Part shown: piece after piece, positions 25,906 to 35,803 of the stretch
How positions within the stretch are numbered: the stretch's first letter is position 1
How the letters are laid out: every line of letters starts with the position of its first letter
Assembly (NCBI RefSeq): GCF_003268275.1
Contig: NZ_QLYR01000005.1
Coordinates: forward strand, 1 to 64,000
DNA: 64,000 nucleotides
Origin: Hydrogeniiclostridium mannosilyticum
Lineage (GTDB): Bacteria; Bacillota; Clostridia; Oscillospirales; Acutalibacteraceae
Reading direction: 5' to 3'
Notes under the pieces: generated by a model
What the model saw: the letters and a program-made list of their open reading frames with translations, nothing else
Databases searched by the model: none
What the model was told of the DNA's origin: nothing
Translations under genes and position numbers: made by a program

Positions 25906-26976
25906 ATGCAGCAATTTCTCCTGATTGTGATTGCGGTTTTGTTATTTGGATTTATCGTGTTTTTTCATGAGTTTGGCCATTTTTTCATGGCAAAGCTCTC
26001 AAAAATCCGTGTCAATGAATTTTCGATCGGCATGGGGCCGAAAATTTTCCAATTTGGAAAAAAGGAAACGAAATATACGCTGCGCCTGCTGCCCATTGGC
26101 GGCTATTGCGCCATGGAGGGGGAAGACGGCGAAAGCCAGGAGGAAGGCTCCTTTGGGAGCCGCCCGGTATGGCAGCGGATCTTAGTCGTTGTGATGGGCG
26201 CGGTGATGAACATCGTTTTGGGTTTAATCCTAATGTTTATTGTTGTTGTTCAGCAGCCGGCCTTTGGCTCTACTACTTTGGCGGAGTTTGCAGAGGACTC
26301 GCCGACCCAGGCGGCGGGCATGCAGCTGGGAGATCAGCTTGTCAAAATAGATGGTTATAATATCAATTGCTACCAGGATCTAAGCTTTGCGCTGGCGACG
26401 GCAAACCCGGATGCCATAGATTTTGAGGTGGAGCGTGAGGGGAAGCGCCTGGTATTTGAAAATATTAAAATGAACAGTGAGCAGGGCGAAGATGGAAAAC
26501 CGATTCTACGGCTGGATTTTAAGGTTGCCCGGATTGAAAAGAATTTTGGCTCTATCATCACAAAAACCTTTCAGGATACGGTTTCGACAATCCGAATGGT
26601 CTGGTTCAGTCTAGTAGGACTTTTGACCGGACGCTTTGGCTTTAATGAACTGGCCGGTCCAGTCGGCGCCGCTAGTGCGATTGGACAGGTGGCTTCAGCG
26701 GGACTAGAGCAGGGCTTCCTGCAGGCATTCAACAATATTTTATATATGATGATGGTTATTTCTGTAAACTTGGGGGTTGTCAACCTGCTGCCTCTCCCAG
26801 CTCTGGACGGCGGACGCTTGATCTTCTTAATCATCGAGGGTGTTCGCAGAAAGCCGATCAATCCCAAATATGAGGGTTGGATTAATGCCGCTGGATTTGT
26901 ATTGCTGATGGCGCTGATGGTGATCGTCACTTTTAGCGATATTATGCGCCTAGTTACGGGCAGCGGCATTGGGTAA
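25906..26976 (+). CDS. rseP: Site-2 intramembrane zinc metalloprotease RseP
   Basis: This 356-aa S2P-family protease cleaves membrane-bound substrates such as anti-sigma factors or remnant signal peptides. The zinc site HEFGH is at residues 21-25 in the first transmembrane segment, a PDZ domain occupies roughly 115-200, and the second catalytic block PALDGGRLIF lies near 290. ATG 25906 follows GAGAGGTGAAGG; an in-frame TTG at 25891 is less likely. It ends just before a strong terminator. Confidence 0.95.
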   Translation: MQQFLLIVIAVLLFGFIVFFHEFGHFFMAKLSKIRVNEFSIGMGPKIFQFGKKETKYTLRLLPIGGYCAMEGEDGESQEEGSFGSRPVWQRILVVVMGAVMNIVLGLILMFIVVVQQPAFGSTTLAEFAEDSPTQAAGMQLGDQLVKIDGYNINCYQDLSFALATANPDAIDFEVEREGKRLVFENIKMNSEQGEDGKPILRLDFKVARIEKNFGSIITKTFQDTVSTIRMVWFSLVGLLTGRFGFNELAGPVGAASAIGQVASAGLEQGFLQAFNNILYMMMVISVNLGVVNLLPLPALDGGRLIFLIIEGVRRKPINPKYEGWINAAGFVLLMALMVIVTFSDIMRLVTGSGIG

Positions 26977-26992
26977 GCAAAATAAAGGCAGG

Positions 26993-27012
26993 CCCGGACA
27001 AGGTTGTCCGGG
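26993..27012 (+). terminator. Intrinsic terminator between rseP and ispG
   Basis: CCCGGACAA (26993-27001) and TTGTCCGGG (27004-27012) form a perfect stem with a tiny GG loop, followed by TTTT. With only a four-base T-run, some readthrough into ispG is likely. Confidence 0.8.
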
Positions 27013-27069
27013 TTTTGTGCGTTGTTCGGCCATCTGAGGCCATACCTTATCAATAAAGAAGGAGACAGA

Positions 27070-28116
27070 ATGAGAAAATCGCGGAAAATAAAAATAGGCA
27101 ATCTGGATATGGGCGGCGGCGCCCCTGTCAGAATTCAATCCATGCTCAATGTGTGTGCAGGCGATATCGAGGGAAATGTTCAGCAGGCGGTGGCTTTAGA
27201 GCAAGCCGGCTGTGAATTGATTCGTACGGCGGTGCCGAATAAAGAGGCGGTGGCGTTGATTCCTGCGCTGAAAAAAGCAGTGTCCGTCCCGATTGTCGCC
27301 GATATTCACTATGATTACCGCCTGGCGTTGGATTCTATCGCTGCGGGGGTAGACAAGGTCCGAATTAATCCTGGGAACATCGGCGCAGAAGACCGCGTGA
27401 AGCAGGTGGCGGAGGCATGTAAACAGAACCAGGTTCCGGTTCGTATTGGCGTAAATTCCGGTTCAGTGGAAAAGTGTCTGCTGGAAAAGTACGGTGGCCC
27501 TACCCCGGAGGCGCTGGTTGAAAGCGCGCTGTATCACGCTTCACTGCTGGAGAAGTTTGACTTTGAAGATATTGTACTGTCCATTAAATCCTCCAACGTA
27601 GATACCATGATCAAGGCCTATGAATACTGCGCTCAGCGTTGTGATTACCCGCTTCATTTGGGTGTTACGGAGGCGGGAACCGAACGTATGGGGCTTATCA
27701 AGTCGGCGATCGGAATCGGTTCGCTGCTGCAACGCGGAATCGGGGATACCATCCGGGTCTCGCTTACGGCAGACCCGGTGCGAGAAATTGCGGCAGCACA
27801 TGATATATTGATGGCGCTGGGCCTGGGACAGGGGGTACAAATCGTATCGTGCCCTACCTGCGGGCGGACGAAAATTGATTTGATTCAAATTGCAGATGAG
27901 ATTGAAAAGAGGCTTGCGGGCTGTAAAAAGAATATTCGCGTAGCGGTCATGGGGTGTGCGGTGAACGGGCCGGGGGAGGCGCGGGAGGCCGATATCGGTA
28001 TTGCTGGTGGGGATGGTGTAGGCTTACTGTTCAAAAAGGGTGAGATAATCCGAAAACTGCCGGAGGAACAGCTTGTAGATGCACTTTTAGCTGAAATTGA
28101 ACAGATGGATGAATAA
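27070..28116 (+). CDS. ispG: 4-hydroxy-3-methylbut-2-enyl diphosphate synthase (flavodoxin/ferredoxin)
   Basis: IspG (348 aa) is the 4Fe-4S enzyme that turns MEcPP into HMBPP. The barrel begins KIGNLDMGGGAPVRIQSML; the cluster ligands are in CPTCGRTKIDL and VMGCAVNGPGEA near the C-terminus. It is the short bacterial form without an insert domain. ATG 27070 follows GAAGGAGACAGA; the 22 upstream in-frame codons overlap the terminator and are not real. The next pathway enzyme, IspH, begins at 63777. Confidence 0.96.
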   Translation: MRKSRKIKIGNLDMGGGAPVRIQSMLNVCAGDIEGNVQQAVALEQAGCELIRTAVPNKEAVALIPALKKAVSVPIVADIHYDYRLALDSIAAGVDKVRINPGNIGAEDRVKQVAEACKQNQVPVRIGVNSGSVEKCLLEKYGGPTPEALVESALYHASLLEKFDFEDIVLSIKSSNVDTMIKAYEYCAQRCDYPLHLGVTEAGTERMGLIKSAIGIGSLLQRGIGDTIRVSLTADPVREIAAAHDILMALGLGQGVQIVSCPTCGRTKIDLIQIADEIEKRLAGCKKNIRVAVMGCAVNGPGEAREADIGIAGGDGVGLLFKKGEIIRKLPEEQLVDALLAEIEQMDE

Positions 28117-28152
28117 ACTGGAAATTTACATGAGAGTTTGGAGCTTGGAATA

Positions 28153-31100
28153 ATGGAGCGGACATTTGGGGATTTTTTTGCAAATTATATGGATATTGGG
28201 CGGATTTCGCCCTCCATTCTTGAGAGCAAAATTCATCAGCTGCAGATTGAGGCAGAGGAGCGCCGCTTGACGCTGGGGCTGTCCTTTGCCGGGCTGGTTG
28301 ATGACGCTGCGCTTATACAGGCGGAAAGGGAATTGCTGGGTTGCAAAAAATTAAAGCTGGACCGGGTAACGGTGCGCCCCAAATTCCCCCCGGCTGTATT
28401 TTCCGCCGAGTGCTTTGAGGGGCTAGTTCGGCGCGCCAAGCAGCAGGATTCCAGTATCAATGGTTCCTTTACAGAGGCAGAGGCCCGGGTTGAAGGGGAA
28501 CGGCTGCGGATAACCCTGCGGCATGGCGGGGAAGCGCTTTTGCGGGCCCGCCATGTGGACCGCCTTCTGCAGCGATTGGTTGAAGAGGAATTTGGCCTGC
28601 TGGTTCAGATTGAGTTTGACGGTGTGGTGGAGGCTGAAAGGGTACAGCCGGTGTCCGCTGGCAGTTATTCGCCCGCTGCGTTTGCACCGCAGGAGCGGGC
28701 GAAGCCGAAAGGTCCTTCGCCCGCCGGCCAGGCTAAGCCGGCGCAGCATGCGGTTGCCTCTAAGAGCCGCCGGGAAGTTGAGGTGCGCGAAGGTGCTACG
28801 CTTATGCCGGCGATACTTCCGGAAACGGCGAGGGATATTCATGGCAAGGTAGGTAAAGGGGCGCCGGTTCCCATTGAGAAGGTGACACCGGATATTGGCA
28901 GCACCATCATCTGGGGTGAGATTTTTGCTTTGGAAACGAAAGTAACACGTGATAAGAGCAGGAAAATCTATTCTATCAATATAACGGATTACACCGGGTC
29001 AATGACACTCAAGGTTCTGCAGGATGCCAACCAGTGCCGCCAGCTGGATACACTGAGCGTTGGGACAAGCATCATTGCCCGCGGCATTGTGGAATATGAT
29101 AAGTATGACCGCGAGGTGGTCCTTAGGCCCAGAGGCATCGCAACAGTGGAGCAGGTTAAGGTCAAGGACCTAGCCTCCGAAAAACGTGTAGAGCTGCATT
29201 TACATACCAATATGTCCAGCATGGACGGCGTAAACGCCGCTGGCAGCCTGATCGCCAGGGCGGCAGCTTGGGGGCATCCGGCTGTGGCTATTACGGACCA
29301 CGGAGTGGCACAGGCGTTTCCGGATGCTATGAATGCCGCGGCCAAGATAAAATCCAAGGGCGGTAATATTAAGGTTATTTATGGCGTAGAGGCTTATTTT
29401 GTCAATGATTTGGTTCCCGCCGTTAAAGGCGGAGACGTCCGGGGCCTGGAGGATGAATTTATTTCCTTTGATATCGAGACCACAGGCCTCAGCCCAAATC
29501 AGGAGCGGATTACAGAAATCGGTGCGGTCCGGTTAAGGGGCGGTGAAATTGTCGAGACCTTTAACACCTTTGTCGACCCGGAAAAGCCCATACCTGCAAA
29601 AATTACCGAGCTCACCGGCATTACGGATGCAATGGTGGCCGGAGCTCCGAAGGAAAAAGAGGCGATCCGCGCTTTTTATGATTTCTGCGGTGAAAACGCA
29701 GTGCTGATTGCTCATAATGCGGATTTTGACACCTCCTTTATTCGAATTGCGGCCCAACGGCATGGGATGGATTTTCCGTATACCTATATCGACACGGTTC
29801 CGATGTGCCGCTCGCTGTTGAAAGATATTAAGAACGTTAAGCTGGATACGGTAGCTAAATATTTGAAGCTGGACCCCTTCAACCATCATCGGGCCAGTGA
29901 CGATGCCACCGTTCTCGGGAAAATTTTTGCGGCGTTGCTTACACGCCTGAAGGAGGACTATGGCGCCCAAACGGTTCAGGACATCAACACCTCGCTGAGC
30001 GGCGGCGATTATAAAAAATTACGCACCTACCATCAAATTATTCTGGTGAAAAACCTGGTAGGCCTGAAGAATTTATATAAGCTGATTTCTCTGTCCCACT
30101 TGAATTACTTCTTTAAAAAGCCGCGAATACCCAAAAGCGTTTTAATGCAATATCGCGAGGGGCTGTTGATTGGCAGCGCTTGTGAAGCGGGAGAGCTTTA
30201 CAGAGCTGTCTTCAACGGGCAGCCGTGGGAGGAACTATGCCAGATTGCTAATTTTTACGATTATCTGGAAATTCAGCCCTTGGGCAATAATGCTTTTATG
30301 GTTCGGGAGGGTATGGTGCCGGATGAGGAAAAACTCAAGGAGTTCAACCGCACCATTGTTAAGCTGGGAGAAAAGCTGAACAAGCCGGTGGTTGCGACCT
30401 GTGATGTCCATTTTTTAGACCCTAAGGATGCGGATTACCGGAAAATATTAATGGCCAGCCAGGGCTTTTCGGATGCGGACCTGCAGGCGCCGCTCTATTT
30501 ACGCACAACGGCGGAGATGTTGAAGGAATTTGAGTATCTGGGCAAGGAAAAAGCCTATGAGGTCGTTGTAAAAAATTCCAATCTCATTGCAGACATGACG
30601 GAGGAAATCCGCCCAATTCCGGAGGGGACCTATGCGCCGTTTATCGAGGGGGCAGAGGAGCAGCTTAATTCCATTTGCTGGAAGCGGGCCAAAGAGGTTT
30701 ATGGCGACCCGTTGCCGGAGATTGTGCAGAAACGGCTGGACCGGGAACTGAGTTCCATCAATAAGCATGGCTTTTCAGTGCTGTATATGACGGCGCAAAA
30801 ATTGGTAGCCGATTCAGAGGCGCATGGCTACCTGGTGGGCTCCCGCGGCTCCGTGGGCTCCTCGTTTGTTGCCAGTATGTCCGGTATTTCAGAGGTAAAT
30901 CCGCTGGAACCGCATTATATCTGCCCTAAGTGCAAGCATAGTGAATTTATTACAGACGGCAGCTATGGCTCCGGGTTTGACCTGCCGCCGAAAAAATGCC
31001 CGGTCTGCGGAACGGATTATAACAGGGATGGCCACACCATTCCGTTTGAGACCTTCCTCGGCTTTGACGGCGATAAAACCCCGGATATCGATCTCAACTT

Positions 31101-32511
31101 CTCCGGCGAATATCAAAGCGGTGCGCACCGCTACACAGAGACGCTCTTTGGTAAGGACCACGTGTTTAAGGCCGGCACCATCGCTACCGTAGCGGATAAA
31201 ACGGCTATCGGCTATGTGAAAAAATATGAGGAGGAAAAGGGCGTTGTCTACCACCGTGCCGAGGAGCTGCGCTTGGCGCAGGGGTGCACCGGCATCAAAC
31301 GGACGACCGGCCAGCATCCCGGTGGCATGGTAGTGGTGCCAAAGGGCTATGAGATCTATGATTTCTGCCCCGTACAGCACCCTGCAAATGATCAAAACTC
31401 GGATAATATCACTACGCACTTTGACTTTCATTCCATCCATGATACCATCTGTAAGCTGGACGAACTCGGGCACGATGTCCCGACGATCTATCATTATCTG
31501 GAGGAGTATACCGGCATCCCGGTGATGGATGTTTCCATGAGCGATCCGGAGGTCATGTCACTGTTCAATTCAACGGAAGCAATCGGTGTCAAACCGGAAG
31601 ATATTGACTCCGAAACAGGAACACTTTCCCTGCCGGAGCTGGGGACGCCCTTTGTCCGTCAAATGCTGCTGGATTCAAAGCCGAAGACGTTTTCGGACTT
31701 GCTGCAGATTTCCGGCCTTTCACATGGAACCGATGTTTGGCTGGGTAACGCACAGGATTTGATTAAAAGCGGTACCTGTACCATCTCCGATGTAATTGGT
31801 ACGCGCGACAGCATTATGACCTATTTGCTGCTCAAGGGCCTGGAGCCGAAAATGGCGTTTAAGATTATGGAAATCACCCGTAAAGGTAAAGCCCCGGTGC
31901 TTTTGACCGATGAGCATAAAAAAGCTATGCGGGAACATAACGTGCCGGAATGGTATATCGAATCCTGCCTGAAAATTAAATACATGTTCCCTAAAGCGCA
32001 TGCGGCGGCTTACATGATCTCGGCTCTACGGCTCGGCTGGTATAAGGTGCATCGTCCGGTCGAATATTACGCCGCTTATTTTACCGTGCGCGGAGAAGAT
32101 TTTGACGGTGCCGTCGTCATGCAAGGACATGAGGCGGTGCGCAGGAAAATGAAGGAAATTACAATGAAGGGTAAGGAAGCCTCTGCCAAAGAAGAAGCTG
32201 CGCTTTCTACGTTCCAGATTATCAATGAAATGCTGGCCCGTGGCATCGAGGTTCTGCCGGTTGATCTTTATCTTTCCGATGCCAAGCGTTACCAGGTGGA
32301 GGACGGGAAAGTCCGGCTGCCCTTTTCATCGCTGTCCGGCGTCGGGGAGGCGGCTGCTCAGAGCCTGGCTGACGCGAGGGCCGGTGGAGAATATATCTCT
32401 ATTGACGACTTGCAGACGCGCAGCAAGGTCTCCAAGGCGGTTATCGAAACGCTGCAGGAAGCCGGGGCGCTCAAGGGGCTGCCGGCCAGTTCGCAGATGA
32501 CCCTGTTTTAA
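28153..32511 (+). CDS. polC: DNA polymerase III PolC-type alpha subunit
   Basis: PolC (1452 aa) is the replicative polymerase of low-GC Gram-positives. The order is diagnostic: N-terminal domain with a proline-rich linker, OB fold (about 250-340), PHP domain (ELHLHTNMSSMDG) interrupted by a DEDDh 3'-5' exonuclease (FISFDIETTGLSP, then IAHNADFDTSF and HHRASDDA), a second PHP part, a zinc motif (CPKCKH ... CPVCG), then the palm with SRGSVGSSFVA and PDIDLNFSGEYQ, and fingers. ATG 28153 follows GGAG by nine bases; TTG 28138 is a weaker option. It is followed directly by the his promoter. Confidence 0.96.
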   Translation: MERTFGDFFANYMDIGRISPSILESKIHQLQIEAEERRLTLGLSFAGLVDDAALIQAERELLGCKKLKLDRVTVRPKFPPAVFSAECFEGLVRRAKQQDSSINGSFTEAEARVEGERLRITLRHGGEALLRARHVDRLLQRLVEEEFGLLVQIEFDGVVEAERVQPVSAGSYSPAAFAPQERAKPKGPSPAGQAKPAQHAVASKSRREVEVREGATLMPAILPETARDIHGKVGKGAPVPIEKVTPDIGSTIIWGEIFALETKVTRDKSRKIYSINITDYTGSMTLKVLQDANQCRQLDTLSVGTSIIARGIVEYDKYDREVVLRPRGIATVEQVKVKDLASEKRVELHLHTNMSSMDGVNAAGSLIARAAAWGHPAVAITDHGVAQAFPDAMNAAAKIKSKGGNIKVIYGVEAYFVNDLVPAVKGGDVRGLEDEFISFDIETTGLSPNQERITEIGAVRLRGGEIVETFNTFVDPEKPIPAKITELTGITDAMVAGAPKEKEAIRAFYDFCGENAVLIAHNADFDTSFIRIAAQRHGMDFPYTYIDTVPMCRSLLKDIKNVKLDTVAKYLKLDPFNHHRASDDATVLGKIFAALLTRLKEDYGAQTVQDINTSLSGGDYKKLRTYHQIILVKNLVGLKNLYKLISLSHLNYFFKKPRIPKSVLMQYREGLLIGSACEAGELYRAVFNGQPWEELCQIANFYDYLEIQPLGNNAFMVREGMVPDEEKLKEFNRTIVKLGEKLNKPVVATCDVHFLDPKDADYRKILMASQGFSDADLQAPLYLRTTAEMLKEFEYLGKEKAYEVVVKNSNLIADMTEEIRPIPEGTYAPFIEGAEEQLNSICWKRAKEVYGDPLPEIVQKRLDRELSSINKHGFSVLYMTAQKLVADSEAHGYLVGSRGSVGSSFVASMSGISEVNPLEPHYICPKCKHSEFITDGSYGSGFDLPPKKCPVCGTDYNRDGHTIPFETFLGFDGDKTPDIDLNFSGEYQSGAHRYTETLFGKDHVFKAGTIATVADKTAIGYVKKYEEEKGVVYHRAEELRLAQGCTGIKRTTGQHPGGMVVVPKGYEIYDFCPVQHPANDQNSDNITTHFDFHSIHDTICKLDELGHDVPTIYHYLEEYTGIPVMDVSMSDPEVMSLFNSTEAIGVKPEDIDSETGTLSLPELGTPFVRQMLLDSKPKTFSDLLQISGLSHGTDVWLGNAQDLIKSGTCTISDVIGTRDSIMTYLLLKGLEPKMAFKIMEITRKGKAPVLLTDEHKKAMREHNVPEWYIESCLKIKYMFPKAHAAAYMISALRLGWYKVHRPVEYYAAYFTVRGEDFDGAVVMQGHEAVRRKMKEITMKGKEASAKEEAALSTFQIINEMLARGIEVLPVDLYLSDAKRYQVEDGKVRLPFSSLSGVGEAAAQSLADARAGGEYISIDDLQTRSKVSKAVIETLQEAGALKGLPASSQMTLF

Positions 32512-32519
32512 ATTATTGG

Positions 32520-32548
32520 TTGACAAGAATAGTTTAATTTGTTATTAT
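32520..32548 (+). promoter_or_regulatory. Sigma-A promoter of the histidine operon
   Basis: TTGACA (32520-32525), 17 bases and TATTAT (32543-32548) lie between polC and hisZ. Only about 28 bases separate the expected transcription start from the hisZ ATG, too few for a T-box or a leader-peptide attenuator. Confidence 0.85.
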
Positions 32549-32582
32549 ATTAGCGTACTAAAGCGAAAGCGGTGAAGGACCG

Positions 32583-33779
32583 ATGAAAAAATATAATAAA
32601 GTAACACCGGAGGGTACAAAGGACCTTTTGTTTGAGGAGTGTTCGGCCCGTAAAGAGGTAGAGCAGCTGCTCTCGGGTGTGTTTGAGTCGCGGGGATTTC
32701 ATGGGGTGGTTACCCCAGGCTTCGAGTTTTATGACGTATTTGATCCGGCTGTCTCGGGCATTGCGCCTGAAATCATGTATAAAATGACGGATCACAAGGG
32801 ACGGCTAATTGTAATGCGGCCGGATTCCACCATGCCGATTGCCCGTCTGATGGCTACGCGCCTGCAGAACCTGCCTAAGCCAGTGCGGCTGTATTATACG
32901 CAGACGGTGTGCCGCAACCACCCAAGCCTGACGGGCCGCAGCGACGAGGTGATGCAGACAGGGGTCGAGCTTTTGGGCGCGGCCGGCCGTAGAGCGGATT
33001 TAGAGACAGTTGTGACGGCGGTGGAGTGTCTTTCAAAGTGCCTGCCGGATTTCCGGCTGGAGCTGGGGCACGCGGGCTTTTTCCGAGCGATTGCCTCTGA
33101 ACTTCCCATCAGCGCGGATTTGCGTGAGGATATCCGTCTGAGCATTGAAGCGAAGAATTATGCGGCGCTTAATACTATATTGGACGGCTTAGAGCCCTCT
33201 TTACCAGTGGCTGCTATGCGCCGCCTGCCGCGCCTCTTCGGCGGGGAGGATGTTTTTGAGCAAGCGGCTCCGCTCTGCACCAACCCGCAGTCGGAGGAGA
33301 TGCTCTCCTATCTCCATGATCTTTATAAGGCCCTGACGGAGCTTGGCCTGGGTGATAAATTAATTGTGGACCTAGGGTTGGTGCAGAGGAACGACTATTA
33401 TACCGGCATTGTATTTAGTGCCTACACAGAGGCCTGCGGCGAGGCGATTCTGCGCGGCGGCCGCTATGACAACCTGCTCGCGGGTTTTGATATGCCCATG
33501 CCCGCCATCGGCTTTTCTATCAATGTGGATGCGATTGCCGAAGGCCTTCTGAGCGCCGGGAAACTTCATAAAAAAACCAGCATCGACGTTCTAGTTCATG
33601 CGGAGCCCGGCTGTGAGGTCCGGGCGATGCTTTATGCCGCGGAGCTGGTAGAGCAGGGCTTGAAGTGTGAAAACTCTCTCTGTGATGACCGTCCGGCAGC
33701 ATTGGCGTACGCGCGCCAGCAGGGAATAGCCCGTGTGGATTTTGTGGGGAGGCAAATTGAAAAAGCAGAAATGAAATGA
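32583..33779 (+). CDS. hisZ: ATP phosphoribosyltransferase regulatory subunit
   Basis: HisZ (398 aa) is a catalytically dead histidyl-tRNA synthetase paralog that activates short-form HisG. It has the class II synthetase fold: [12 protein letters not shown] at the start, motif 2-like [24 protein letters not shown], and the [15 protein letters not shown] and GGRYDNL blocks. The C-terminal anticodon-binding domain of a true HisRS is not evident. It leads the operon and is followed 13 bases later by a 210-aa HisG, as expected for this pair. Confidence 0.94.
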   Translation: MKKYNKVTPEGTKDLLFEECSARKEVEQLLSGVFESRGFHGVVTPGFEFYDVFDPAVSGIAPEIMYKMTDHKGRLIVMRPDSTMPIARLMATRLQNLPKPVRLYYTQTVCRNHPSLTGRSDEVMQTGVELLGAAGRRADLETVVTAVECLSKCLPDFRLELGHAGFFRAIASELPISADLREDIRLSIEAKNYAALNTILDGLEPSLPVAAMRRLPRLFGGEDVFEQAAPLCTNPQSEEMLSYLHDLYKALTELGLGDKLIVDLGLVQRNDYYTGIVFSAYTEACGEAILRGGRYDNLLAGFDMPMPAIGFSINVDAIAEGLLSAGKLHKKTSIDVLVHAEPGCEVRAMLYAAELVEQGLKCENSLCDDRPAALAYARQQGIARVDFVGRQIEKAEMK

Positions 33780-33792
33780 GGGGCGAAGTAAA

Positions 33793-34425
33793 ATGAAGCC
33801 ATTAAGAATTGCGCTGACGAAAGGCCGTCTGGAAAAAGACACGGTAGCCCTGTTGGAAAAGATCGGCCTGGATTGTGAAGCGGTTAAAAATAAAGGCCGC
33901 AAGCTGATATTGCCCGTCGGCAGCGGACAATATGAGGTCGTTCTGGCGAAGGCGGCGGATGTCATTACCTATGTGGAGCACGGTGTCTGCGATTTGGGTG
34001 TTGTCGGCAAGGACACCATTACGGAGTATGGCGGCAGCTATTATGAGGTGCTGGACCTGGGCTTCGGCCGCTGCCGGTTTGCAGTGGCCGCGCCAAAGGG
34101 GGCGGATTTCTGGTCCGGCTACTCCGCAAAGACCATTGCGACCAAATACCCGAACATTGCCCGCAGTTTTTTTGAAAGCCGCGGCATGGATGTCCGTATT
34201 ATCAAAATAGAGGGGTCGGTAGAATTAGCGCCTCTGCTTGGGCTCTCCGATGCGATTGTAGACATTGTAGAAACCGGATCTACTCTGAAGGAAAATGGGC
34301 TCGAGGTCGTGGAAACCATTTGTAATATATCGGCAAGATTGATTGTCAATACCGCCGGCCTTAAGCTAAGGAAGCAGGAAATTGAACAGCTGTTGGATCA
34401 ATTGGAGCGGGCAAATCAGCAGTAA
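33793..34425 (+). CDS. hisG: ATP phosphoribosyltransferase catalytic subunit, short form
   Basis: HisG (210 aa) commits PRPP and ATP to histidine synthesis. Visible blocks are [19 protein letters not shown] at the N-terminus, the [15 protein letters not shown] segment and the phosphate-binding [16 protein letters not shown] region. The C-terminal regulatory domain of the long form is missing, which matches the upstream HisZ. ATG 33793 follows GAGGGGCGAAG. Confidence 0.96.
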   Translation: MKPLRIALTKGRLEKDTVALLEKIGLDCEAVKNKGRKLILPVGSGQYEVVLAKAADVITYVEHGVCDLGVVGKDTITEYGGSYYEVLDLGFGRCRFAVAAPKGADFWSGYSAKTIATKYPNIARSFFESRGMDVRIIKIEGSVELAPLLGLSDAIVDIVETGSTLKENGLEVVETICNISARLIVNTAGLKLRKQEIEQLLDQLERANQQ

Positions 34426-34489
34426 AAAAAGTATTTTGGAAAGGGGAGAAAAGGCGAGCTCCGCCGAGTGCTGGAGCCGCTGCCTAGTG

Positions 34490-35773
34490 ATGATACAAAT
34501 CTTTTCAAACGCCGTGGAGGGCCGTTGTTATTTGGAGCAGCTTAAACAGAGAAGCCGGGAAACCGGAAAGGAAGTGGAGGCTGCGGTATCTCAAATCATC
34601 GAAAAGGTCCGTGTAAAGGGGGACGAAGCCGTCCGGGAGTATTCGCTCCGCTTTGACGGCGGCGTGCCGGAGCAGCTGGAGATTGGCCGCGAGGAGATGG
34701 AACGCCTCAGTAATACCTGCGACCCTGATTTTTTGGCGGCACTGCGGCGGGCAGCAAAAAACATCAGTGAGTTTCATGCCCGTCAGAAGCAGCAAAGCTG
34801 GCTGGAGACCAGGGAGGACGGCGTTATTCTGGGGCAGCGCATCCGTGGGCTGGAACGTGTCGGCATCTACGTCCCAGGCGGTACGGCGGCTTATCCCTCT
34901 TCCGTACTGATGAATGCGATTCCGGCCAAGATTGCCGGGGTTCGGGAAATTGTCATGGCGACCCCGGCGAAAAACGGGATTCCCAATCCAGACATCATGG
35001 CAGCGGCGCTGGTGGCCGGCGTAGACCGTGTATTCCTAATGGGCGGCGCTCAAGCAGTGGCCGCACTGGCCTTTGGTACAAACAGCATTCCCAAAGTGGA
35101 TAAAATTGTCGGCCCTGGCAATATCTTTGTAGCAACAGCCAAAAAACAGCTTTACGGAACAGTGGATATAGATATGATCGCAGGCCCCAGCGAAATCTTG
35201 GTGTTGGCCGACGAAACGGCAAACCCGGTCTATTTGGCTGCAGACCTGATGAGCCAGGCGGAACACGACGTCATGGCTTCCGCTATTTTACTGACCACCT
35301 CCGTAGCTTTGGCGGAGCAGACGGCAGCAGAGCTGGAGCGGCAGTCGGCAGGACTTTCTAGAAATGAGATTATCAGCCGTTCTATCCGCGATTTCGGCGC
35401 GGTGATTGTCTGTGAGAGCATGGCAGAGGCTGTCGCGTTAGCCAATGAGGCCGCACCGGAACACCTGGAGGTTTGCGCCGCAAACCCGATGGAGTACATC
35501 GGCAGAATTAATAATGCCGGCTCGGTTTTCCTGGGAAATTATGCGCCGGAACCGCTCGGCGACTACTATGCCGGGCCAAATCACGTTTTGCCCACCAGCG
35601 GGACGGCGCGCTTTTTCTCACCGCTCTCCGTTGACAGCTTTATAAAGAAATCGAGCTTTATTTACTACACGAAGGAGGCGCTTCAGGCCGCCGGCGATGA
35701 TATTGTCCGTCTGGCGGAAGCGGAGGGCCTAACCGCTCATGCAAACTCTATTCGGGTTCGCCAAAAGGACTGA
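34490..35773 (+). CDS. hisD: Histidinol dehydrogenase
   Basis: HisD (427 aa) performs the two final NAD-dependent oxidations of histidinol to histidine with a zinc ion. Diagnostic blocks are GLERVGIYVPGGTAAYPSSVLM, GPGNIFVATAKKQLYG with IDMIAGPSEI, the AEHDVMA and AAPEHLE segments, and GPNHVLPTSG near the C-terminus. The open frame reaches upstream into hisG, but the start is ATG 34490 or GTG 34487, with GGAG at 34473-34476. Confidence 0.95.
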   Translation: MIQIFSNAVEGRCYLEQLKQRSRETGKEVEAAVSQIIEKVRVKGDEAVREYSLRFDGGVPEQLEIGREEMERLSNTCDPDFLAALRRAAKNISEFHARQKQQSWLETREDGVILGQRIRGLERVGIYVPGGTAAYPSSVLMNAIPAKIAGVREIVMATPAKNGIPNPDIMAAALVAGVDRVFLMGGAQAVAALAFGTNSIPKVDKIVGPGNIFVATAKKQLYGTVDIDMIAGPSEILVLADETANPVYLAADLMSQAEHDVMASAILLTTSVALAEQTAAELERQSAGLSRNEIISRSIRDFGAVIVCESMAEAVALANEAAPEHLEVCAANPMEYIGRINNAGSVFLGNYAPEPLGDYYAGPNHVLPTSGTARFFSPLSVDSFIKKSSFIYYTKEALQAAGDDIVRLAEAEGLTAHANSIRVRQKD

Positions 35774-35803
35774 GCGTGCTTCTACAGGAAAGGAAGAGGG
35801 GAA

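Noticed and set aside
32549-32582. T-box or his leader-peptide attenuator before hisZ
   Set aside because: The leader is only about 30 bases long, with no His codon run and no T-box sequence.
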